This document shows, piece by piece, positions 14,808-20,259 of a stretch of 20,259 nucleotides of DNA. The position numbers and the translations under genes were made by a program. The notes beneath the pieces are model-generated. The model was not told the origin of the DNA. It saw only the letters and a list, made by a program, of their open reading frames with translations, and did no database searches. Numbering within the stretch: position 1 is the first letter of the stretch; every line of letters starts with the position of its first letter. Source of the DNA: Christensenella sp. UBA6880 (lineage in GTDB: Bacteria; Bacillota; Clostridia; Christensenellales; CAG-917); NCBI GenBank assembly GCA_002449145.1, contig DKCG01000005.1, positions 1 to 20,259 on the forward strand, written 5' to 3'.

Positions 14808-16433
14808 TTAGTTTTTTGGTTTGTAACTGTCCTTCAAACCCACTATATTGTTGAACTCGTTGTTCTCGTTGCGCTTGATAAAGTAGCCTTCGCGCAAGAA
14901 TTGGAATCTCGTGTGTACGGGTGCTTCCGCAACGATTCTTTCCGCTTTGCCGTGCAAAACCGTGAGAGAGTTGCGATTGACTCTGTCCATATAATCGCCG
15001 TCGCCGTCGTTGATGAGATAGTCGAACATATTGAGCGTGACGTCCACCGAGTCGTTGGCGTTGACCCAGTGAATCGTGCCTTTGACCTTCATATTCGCGC
15101 CTTCTTCACCGCTCTTCGTGCCTTCGAGATATTCGACGTGGACTGCGCTTACGTTGCCGTTTTCGTCAAGGTCGCAACCGACGTATTTGACGATGTACGC
15201 GCCTTTAAGACGTACGATTCCGTCGGGTTTCAAGCGGAAGTATTTGGGCGGCGGATTGAGAGCGAAATCGTCTTGCTCGATGTAGAGTTCTCTGCCGAAC
15301 GTGGTTTCGTGCACGCCTGCGTTTTCTGCTTGCGGATTGTTTTCGATATACACGGGTTCGCTCTTGCCTTCGGGATAGTTGTCCACGATGAGTTTGAGAG
15401 GTTTGGTGACGACCATTGCGCGCTCAGCGCGGTTGTTCAAGTCCTCTCTCACGCAGTGTTCGAGAATGGAAATATCCACTTCGCTGTCCGCTTTGGACAC
15501 GCCGATACGAGAGCAGAAATCGCGGATTGCCTCGGGCGTATAACCTCTCTCTCTTATGCCCGAAAGCGTGGAAAGACGAGGATCGTCCCAACCCCAAACC
15601 ACTTTTTCGTCCACGAGGCGTTTGATGAAACGCTTGCTCATAACGGTGTGCGTAAGGTTGAGTCTTGCAAACTCGATTTGTCTCGGGCGTGGGTCGAAAC
15701 CGCAATTCGTCGTCACCCAGTCGTAAAGGGGACGGTGATTTTCAAATTCGAGCGAGCAGAGCGAGTGCGTTATGCCCTCGATTGCGTCCTCGATGGGGTG
15801 AGCAAAGTCGTACATCGGATAGATGACCCATTTGTCGCCCGTATGGGGGTGCGTTGCGTGGCAAATGCGGTAGATGACGGGGTCGCGCATATTGATGTTG
15901 GGCGACGCCATATCGATTTTCGCACGCAAAACTTTTTCGCCGTCGGCAAACTCGCCGTTTCTCATTCTCTCGAACAAGTCGAGGTTTTCCTCGACCGAGC
16001 GGTTGCGATAGGGGCTTTCCGTGCCCGGAACGCCGAAACTGCCGCGCGTCTGACTTATTTGCTCTGCGCTCAAATCGCAAACGTACGCTTTGCCGTCCTT
16101 GATGAGTTTGACGGCGCACTCGTACATTTTCTCGAAGTAGTCGCTTGCGTTGTGCAATTCGTCCCAATCGAAGCCGAGCCATTTGATGTCGGCTTTTATG
16201 CTTTCCATATATTCGACGTCCTCTTTGACGGGGTTTGTGTCGTCGAAGCGCAAATTGCACGCGCCGTGATATTTTTCTTTCATTCCGAAGTTTATGCACA
16301 ACGCCTTTGCGTGACCGATGTGCAAATATCCGTTGGGTTCGGGCGGAAAACGAGTGATAATTTTGTTCACCTTGCCCGAAGCGAGATCTTCGTCAATGAT
16401 TTCCTCGATAAAATTTCTTGAATTGTCTTCCAT
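14808..16433 (-). CDS. glnS: Glutaminyl-tRNA synthetase
   Basis: This class I synthetase charges tRNA-Gln with glutamine in the cytoplasm. The HIGH motif is in GYLHIGHAKAL (His38 to His41) and the KMSKS equivalent is VMSKR at about residue 263, the form typical of GlnRS. RFPPEPNG before HIGH and LRFDDTNP after it separate GlxRS from other class I enzymes, and the C-terminal anticodon-binding beta-barrels are present. At 541 residues it is normal for bacterial GlnRS. The frame continues to 16460, but the ATG at 16433 has AAAGG at the right distance and the upstream ATG has none. Its presence suggests direct charging of tRNA-Gln and not only the GatCAB route. Confidence 0.96.
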   Translation of the reverse strand: MEDNSRNFIEEIIDEDLASGKVNKIITRFPPEPNGYLHIGHAKALCINFGMKEKYHGACNLRFDDTNPVKEDVEYMESIKADIKWLGFDWDELHNASDYFEKMYECAVKLIKDGKAYVCDLSAEQISQTRGSFGVPGTESPYRNRSVEENLDLFERMRNGEFADGEKVLRAKIDMASPNINMRDPVIYRICHATHPHTGDKWVIYPMYDFAHPIEDAIEGITHSLCSLEFENHRPLYDWVTTNCGFDPRPRQIEFARLNLTHTVMSKRFIKRLVDEKVVWGWDDPRLSTLSGIRERGYTPEAIRDFCSRIGVSKADSEVDISILEHCVREDLNNRAERAMVVTKPLKLIVDNYPEGKSEPVYIENNPQAENAGVHETTFGRELYIEQDDFALNPPPKYFRLKPDGIVRLKGAYIVKYVGCDLDENGNVSAVHVEYLEGTKSGEEGANMKVKGTIHWVNANDSVDVTLNMFDYLINDGDGDYMDRVNRNSLTVLHGKAERIVAEAPVHTRFQFLREGYFIKRNENNEFNNIVGLKDSYKPKN

Positions 16434-16451
16434 AAGTTTAGCCTTTGCGCC

Positions 16452-16500
16452 TGAGCGCATATCGAATTTCGCTCACGCACGATACGCCTGCGCGAGCAGG
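16452..16500 (-). other. Two small hairpins in the glnS 5' leader
   Basis: On the minus strand CCTGC-TCGC-GCAGG (16500-16487) and TGAGCG...CGCTCA (16475-16452, 12-base loop) are perfect short stems between the promoter and the start codon. The leader is only about 70 bases and has no T-box core sequence, so these may be simple stabilising structures. Confidence 0.35.
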
Positions 16501-16509
16501 TTATAGTTA

Positions 16510-16538
16510 ATAATAAAACGAAATAAGTGATATGTCAA
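16510..16538 (-). promoter_or_regulatory. Strong sigma-70-type promoter for glnS and the zinc-ribbon operon
   Basis: A consensus TTGACA (16538-16533), an exact 17-base spacer and TATTAT (16515-16510) lie on the minus strand. The predicted transcript start is near 16503, giving a leader of about 70 bases. A T-run (16569-16564) and the phased A-tract region lie upstream of the -35 box, where they could act like an UP element. Confidence 0.75.
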
Positions 16539-16625
16539 TAATTGCGCCGCGCAAATATTCGTTAAAAAATGTCAGCGGCAAAATTTGCGTTTGCTTTTAT
16601 CAAAAAAACCGTATCTAAAAGTCGC

Positions 16626-16762
16626 AAATAAACGGCAAAATCCACACCGAAAAAGCATAAAAAGGTTGCAAAAACGTTTAGTTTTCGCAATAAAAATCAA
16701 AGAAACACAACGCAAAAATCAGTTAAAATTCAACAAAAAAACAGCCTGAAATCTGCAAAAAA
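16626..16762. repeat. Phased A-tract array (predicted curved DNA) in the truA-glnS gap
   Basis: This gap (16434-16762) has no gene besides the glnS leader and promoter. From 16626 to 16762 short A-runs (one of them a T-run) recur with centres near 16627, 16638, 16652, 16661, 16672, 16683, 16694, 16702, 16716, 16726, 16738, 16750 and 16759. The mean spacing is about 11 bases, close to one helical turn. Such phasing predicts intrinsic bending. It begins right after the truA stop. No strong hairpin terminator for truA is visible, only T-runs on the minus strand. Confidence 0.55.
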
Positions 16763-17545
16763 TCAATAGACCACGGACAGCAAATGCAAGCCCTTTGCGC
16801 TCAAAGTTTTTCCCGCGAGTTTTCTGTCGCCCGTTTCGATAATACGTTTTACGTCGTCGACCGAAAGTTTGCCTATTCCGACGTACAAAAGCGTGCCTGC
16901 GATTATGCGCACCATATTGTAAAGGAAGCCGTTGCCCGTCACGGATATGCACAATTCGGACTCGCAAAGCATACCGTCTTTTTCTTGCTCGGATTCGCAA
17001 AAACCTTGAAGCGGCGAAGTGGAAACTTCTATGGAATACACGGTTCTAACCGTGTTTTTTATCACGCTTCCGCTTGCCTCGAAGCACTTGAAATCGTGCG
17101 TGCCTTCAATGACTTTGCAAGCCTCTTTTATCTTCTCGAGGTTGACGGGAACGATGACGTGTTCGTGTGTGGGTTCGAGCATAGGACGGCGATGTTTAGA
17201 GATATACATCTTGTAGCAATACGTCTTGCGCTTTGCGTTGAATCGCGCGTTGAAATCGTCGCTTGCGACCTCGCAAGAGAGCATACTCACGTCGTCGGGA
17301 AGGTGCGTGTTCACCGCAAACGGAATCTTGTCCGCGGGTATGGACGTATCGGCGTCGAAATGCACGACTTGCCCCTCTGCGTGAACGCCCGCGTCCGTTC
17401 TGCCGCTCGCCGTAGCGGCGGTTTTTACGCCGAAAGTTTTTTCGAGAGCCTTTTCCAAAACCTCTTGAACGCTCAATCCGTTGAGTTGTCTTTGCCAACC
17501 GACGTACCTTGCGCCGAAATACGAAATTATAGCGCGATACCTCAT
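16763..17545 (-). CDS. truA: tRNA pseudouridine(38-40) synthase TruA
   Basis: The 260-residue enzyme isomerises uridines 38, 39 and 40 in the anticodon arm of many tRNAs. The catalytic aspartate is Asp51 in SGRTDAGVHA. Other family segments are YFGARYVGWQRQ near the start, HDFKCFEASGS in the second half, and GNGFLYNMVRIIAGTLL near the C-terminus, which holds the conserved Arg and Tyr-equivalent region. Length and order are normal. The ATG overlaps the ecfT stop as ATGA. truA after ecfT is the standard Firmicutes order, but the ribosomal protein genes that often follow are absent and a noncoding region and glnS come next. Confidence 0.96.
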   Translation of the reverse strand: MRYRAIISYFGARYVGWQRQLNGLSVQEVLEKALEKTFGVKTAATASGRTDAGVHAEGQVVHFDADTSIPADKIPFAVNTHLPDDVSMLSCEVASDDFNARFNAKRKTYCYKMYISKHRRPMLEPTHEHVIVPVNLEKIKEACKVIEGTHDFKCFEASGSVIKNTVRTVYSIEVSTSPLQGFCESEQEKDGMLCESELCISVTGNGFLYNMVRIIAGTLLYVGIGKLSVDDVKRIIETGDRKLAGKTLSAKGLHLLSVVY

Positions 17546-18396
17546 TGCACGAGTCCCCCGAAAATCATTTGGTCGATGTTGATTCCTATCGTCGGGAAAT
17601 AGTATCTTTCAAGCAAAATCACCACGAAGAACGAGCACATAAACAACGCCGCGATAACGTCGCCCAAACCGATTTTCGCTTTCTTCATTTTGGTGCGTTT
17701 TTCGGTTGCGTTGTAGCACCTTGCGTCCATTGCGAAAGCGAGTTCGTCGGCGCGTCTGAACGAGTTGACGAAAAGCGGAATAAGCACGGGCAAAAGAGCC
17801 TTTGCTCTTGCGAAAAGTCCGCCCGTGTCGAAACTTGCGCCGCGCGCTTTTTGCGCGGAAATTATCTTGTTGGTTTCCTCGAAAAGCGTGGGGATAAAGC
17901 GAAGCGCGATGCTCATTATCATCGCAATGTCTCTGACGGGAACTTTGACGAGTTTGAGCGGCGACATAAGACTTTCGACACCGTCCGCAAGTTCGACGGG
18001 CGTTGTCGTGAGCGAAAGCAAAGACGCGCCCGAAATCAACAAAACGAGCCTTAAAACCATCTTTATGGTTGTATGAACGCCGTTTTTGGTGATTGTGAAG
18101 ATTTGCCAATGCACCAAAACTTCGCCGTCTTTTATCAAAAACAAGTTGAGAATCGCGGTAAACAAAACTATGAAAAGCACGCCTTTCACACTTTTGAGAA
18201 CGGACACCATAGGCAATTTCGCAATCAAAATTATCGCAATCAAAACCGCCGCCGTCAGCATAAATCCGAAGTAGGATTTGACGAAAAATATGCCGATGAC
18301 ATACATAAGCGTAAGCACGAGTTTCACTCGCGCGTCGAGTCTGTGAACGACGGAATTCGTGGGATAATACTGCCCGAAGGAAACGTCTCTAAACAT
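17542..18396 (-). CDS. ecfT: Energy-coupling factor transporter transmembrane protein EcfT
   Basis: This 284-residue scaffold subunit of group II ECF transporters links the two ATPases to interchangeable substrate-binding S components for vitamins and metals. It opens with FGQYYPTNSVVHRLDARVK and has several hydrophobic segments. The coupling-helix motifs are QKARGASFD and MDARCYN, the usual pair that contact the ATPases. A longer frame reaches 18444, but the ATG at 18396 has the ribosome-binding site AAGGGGGAAG and starts within the last codons of ecfA2 (8-base overlap). It ends in an ATGA overlap with truA. Confidence 0.95.
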   Translation of the reverse strand: MFRDVSFGQYYPTNSVVHRLDARVKLVLTLMYVIGIFFVKSYFGFMLTAAVLIAIILIAKLPMVSVLKSVKGVLFIVLFTAILNLFLIKDGEVLVHWQIFTITKNGVHTTIKMVLRLVLLISGASLLSLTTTPVELADGVESLMSPLKLVKVPVRDIAMIMSIALRFIPTLFEETNKIISAQKARGASFDTGGLFARAKALLPVLIPLFVNSFRRADELAFAMDARCYNATEKRTKMKKAKIGLGDVIAALFMCSFFVVILLERYYFPTIGINIDQMIFGGLVQ

Positions 18397-19270
18397 TGTC
18401 GCTTCCCCCTTTTGCCGCCTTGATTTCGGCAAGTTTGTCGGCAAGTTCGTCCATAGAAATTATGTCGCGCGGAAGGTCTATCCCTCGCGATATGAACACG
18501 TCCGAAAGTCTTGTCGCGCAAGGCACGTCAAGCCCCGCTTCGGCAATGAGTTCTCTGTTTGAAAACACCTCTTTGGGCGTGCCGTCCGCAATGATTTTTC
18601 CGTCTTTGAGCGCGACGATTCTGTCCGCTATGACGGCGATGTCGTCCATATTGTGCGACACCATAATTATCGTGGGCGATATTTCTTTTTGAAGTTTTTT
18701 GACGAGGGCGAGAATTTCCTCTCTGCCTTGCGGGTCGAGTCCCGCGACGGGTTCGTCGAGAACGAGGATTTTGGGTTCCATAGCGATAACGCCGGCGATT
18801 GCAACGCGACGTTTTTCGCCGCCGCTCAAATCGAAGGGACTGCGATTTGCAAACTTGTCGTAATCGAGTCCGACGACCTCTATCGCGCGCCTTACCCTAC
18901 GGTCTATTTCCTCTTTTTCGAGTTTCATGTTTTTAGGACCGAACGCAACGTCCTTTTCCACCGTATCCGCAAAAAGTTGGTATTCGGGGTATTGAAAAAC
19001 CATACCCACGTCGAAACGCAGGTTTTTGAGCGTCTTTTTGTCCGTCGCGCTTTTGCCGTTGACGACGACGGAAGACTTCTTTTTGTCCTGAATCTTGATA
19101 AGTCCGTTAAGGTGCTGAATAAGCGTGGATTTTCCGCTGCCCGTTGCGCCGACTATGCCGACGAACTGTCCTTCTTCTATCGTAAGATTAATATCGGAAA
19201 GAGCCACTTTTTCAAACGGCGTTTTGGGGGAATAGACGTAAGTTAGATTTTTTATTTCAATTGCCGACAT
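18389..19270 (-). CDS. ecfA2: Energy-coupling factor transporter ATP-binding protein EcfA2
   Basis: The 293-residue ABC ATPase has Walker A GATGSGKST (41-49), Q-loop QYPEYQLF (93-100), signature LSGGEKRR (148-155), Walker B ILVLDEP with the catalytic Glu (168-174), AGLDP, and the H-loop SHNMDD. QYPEYQ and DEPVAGLDP are typical of EcfA2 (EcfA1 has QNPDNQ). The C-terminal extension after residue 235 is the ECF dimerisation region. The ATG at 19270 has GGAGGG directly upstream. The longer frame to 19378 lies over ecfA1 and is not used. It overlaps ecfA1 by 19 bases and ecfT by 8. It ends with TAG. Confidence 0.95.
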   Translation of the reverse strand: MSAIEIKNLTYVYSPKTPFEKVALSDINLTIEEGQFVGIVGATGSGKSTLIQHLNGLIKIQDKKKSSVVVNGKSATDKKTLKNLRFDVGMVFQYPEYQLFADTVEKDVAFGPKNMKLEKEEIDRRVRRAIEVVGLDYDKFANRSPFDLSGGEKRRVAIAGVIAMEPKILVLDEPVAGLDPQGREEILALVKKLQKEISPTIIMVSHNMDDIAVIADRIVALKDGKIIADGTPKEVFSNRELIAEAGLDVPCATRLSDVFISRGIDLPRDIISMDELADKLAEIKAAKGGSDNV

Positions 19271-20085
19271 ACGCCCTCCGCAAGTTCTTCTTCCGTAAGC
19301 AACGGCGAATCGAAAACGAAGCCTTTGCTTTCGAGGTTTTTGCACAACGCGTACACGGGGGGAAGCGTAAGTCCGCACGCTTCCAAAAGTCCCGAAGAAA
19401 ACACTTCCTTCGGCGTGCCGTCTATTGCGATTCTGCCCTTTCGCAAAACGATGATTCTGTCCGCAAGCACGGCTTCGTCCATATTGTGCGTGATGTTGAT
19501 GACGGTTATGCCCTGCTCGTTGAGTTTTTTGGCAATGGACATAATCTCTTTTCTGCCGTTTGGGTCGAGCATAGACGTGGATTCGTCCAAAATGAGAATA
19601 TCGGGGCGCATAGCGAGAACGCCCGCGATTGCGATACGCTGTTTCTGTCCGCCGCTGAGTTTGGACGCCGAACGCTTGCGATATTCGTTCATTCCCACCG
19701 CTTCGAGAGCCTCGTCGACTCGTTCGATGATTTCGTCGCGCGGAACGCCGATATTTTCGGGGCCGAACGCAACGTCGTCCTCGATTATCGTCGCAACCAT
19801 CTGATTGTCGGGATTTTGGAAAACCATACCCGCTTTTTTGCGGATTTCAAAGGTGTTTTTCTCGTCGGAAGTTGACAAGCCGTCAATCAAAACTTCGCCG
19901 CTCGAGGGTATAAAAAGACCGTTGAGAAGTTTTGCGAGCGTGCTTTTGCCGCTGCCGTTCATACCGGCGAGCGCGACAAATTCGCCTTTCTCAACGGAAA
20001 AAGACAGGTTTTTGAGGGCTTTTAGACTGCTGCCCTCCCCTAATGAGTAACTATAACTTACTCCTTTGAGGACGATTTGCGACAT
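19252..20085 (-). CDS. ecfA1: Energy-coupling factor transporter ATP-binding protein EcfA1
   Basis: The 277-residue ABC ATPase has Walker A GMNGSGKST (41-49), Q-loop QNPDNQ (90-95), signature LSGGQKQR (143-150), Walker B ILILDES (163-169), STSMLDP, and the H-loop THNMDE. The QNPDNQ and DESTSMLDP variants identify EcfA1. With EcfA2 and EcfT it forms the shared energy module that powers uptake by S components encoded elsewhere. No S component is in the window. It is the first gene of the ecfA1-ecfA2-ecfT-truA operon. It has no recognisable ribosome-binding site, and its -10 box ends only 6 bases before the ATG, so the message may be leaderless. Confidence 0.95.
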   Translation of the reverse strand: MSQIVLKGVSYSYSLGEGSSLKALKNLSFSVEKGEFVALAGMNGSGKSTLAKLLNGLFIPSSGEVLIDGLSTSDEKNTFEIRKKAGMVFQNPDNQMVATIIEDDVAFGPENIGVPRDEIIERVDEALEAVGMNEYRKRSASKLSGGQKQRIAIAGVLAMRPDILILDESTSMLDPNGRKEIMSIAKKLNEQGITVINITHNMDEAVLADRIIVLRKGRIAIDGTPKEVFSSGLLEACGLTLPPVYALCKNLESKGFVFDSPLLTEEELAEGVCRQLK

Positions 20086-20091
20086 ACGGCA

Positions 20092-20120
20092 AGTATACCA
20101 CAGCGGATTTTATAAAGCAA
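20092..20120 (-). promoter_or_regulatory. Promoter for the ecfA1-ecfA2-ecfT-truA operon
   Basis: On the minus strand TTGCTT (20120-20115), a 17-base spacer and TATACT (20097-20092) precede the ATG at 20085. Transcription would start at or next to the A of the start codon. Confidence 0.6.
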
Positions 20121-20131
20121 GTTATTGAAGA

Positions 20132-20161
20132 TTGTGTGTGAAATTAAAAGCGCGTTATACT
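20132..20161 (+). promoter_or_regulatory. Possible rightward promoter leading out of the window
   Basis: TTGTGT (20132-20137) and TATACT (20156-20161) with an 18-base spacer lie divergent to the ecfA1 promoter. No convincing gene start follows before the window ends, so it could serve an RNA or a gene beyond the edge. Confidence 0.25.
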
Positions 20162-20225
20162 TAAGAACAATGATTTATTTTCTAAAATGCAGCTTCCCCT
20201 TTCCTCACGTGTTTCCCCCACCGCC

Positions 20226-20254
20226 GTTCCCCCTCTGCATAAATTTGAGGGAAC
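20226..20254. repeat. Imperfect inverted repeat at the window's right edge
   Basis: GTTCCCCCTC (20226-20235) pairs with GAGGGAAC (20247-20254) with two bulged C, in a pyrimidine-rich stretch that contains no supported gene. It may be part of a terminator or regulatory hairpin continuing beyond the window. Confidence 0.3.
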
Positions 20255-20259
20255 CCACG

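Noticed and set aside
14901..16421. A 506-codon open frame antisense to glnS
   Set aside because: glnS has all GlnRS motifs in the other strand. The antisense product shows no known motif and exists because the real genes rarely use codons that give antisense stops.
16434..16510. T-box riboswitch before glnS
   Set aside because: The leader is only about 70 bases, has no T-box core sequence and no terminator/antiterminator pair.
17690..17730. Unusual ARC in place of ARG in the second EcfT coupling motif
   Set aside because: MDARCYN/MEARCY is, as I recall, the normal Firmicutes EcfT form.
20170..20259. A plus-strand open frame starting at 20170 and running off the edge
   Set aside because: It has no ribosome-binding site and a Pro/Phe-rich product from pyrimidine-rich DNA; too short to support as a gene.

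Overview
The window looks like a chromosomal, mostly housekeeping segment from an anaerobic Firmicutes-type bacterium (Clostridia, perhaps Christensenellales-like; the lineage is inference). Three neighbourhoods point that way: a GlmU-like protein followed by pth and mfd; yycJ/walJ close to rlmH; and ecfA1-ecfA2-ecfT-truA. TGA, TAA and TAG all serve as stops, so the code is standard. I see no rRNA, tRNA, CRISPR array or insertion sequence.

Layout. (1) 1-1034, plus strand: the tail of a CoA-dehydratase-activase-like ATPase, a small one-helix membrane protein and a stand-alone relative of the middle part of acetyl-CoA synthase (ACS/CdhC), closed by a perfect hairpin terminator. (2) 6281-1177, minus strand: a GlmU-like acetyltransferase whose nucleotidyltransferase domain has collapsed, then pth and mfd. 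(3) 6335-7553: an accessory pocket with a 49-residue membrane peptide and an A+T-rich DEDDh exonuclease that has its own promoter and an operator-like palindrome. (4) 11809-7545, minus strand: yycJ, two CPBP-family membrane proteases and rlmH chained by ATGA overlaps, then tadA and a NUDIX gene broken by one in-frame TGA. (5) 16433-11917, minus strand: glnS, a four-zinc-ribbon protein with a long charged and proline-rich region, and two related four-helix membrane proteins. (6) 20085-16763, minus strand: ecfA1, ecfA2, ecfT and truA with short overlaps, preceded by a promoter so close to the start codon that the message may be leaderless. Between truA and glnS lies an A-tract array with about 11-bp phasing.

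How the genes work together. Most encode translation and RNA maintenance (pth, tadA, rlmH, truA, glnS), repair (mfd), envelope precursor synthesis (GlmU-like) and vitamin uptake (ECF module). The less-described material is the ACS-like protein beside an activase, the truncated GlmU, the paired CPBP proteases inside the walJ-rlmH neighbourhood, and the zinc-ribbon/membrane-protein trio, two members of which share a VPY-TQ sequence motif.
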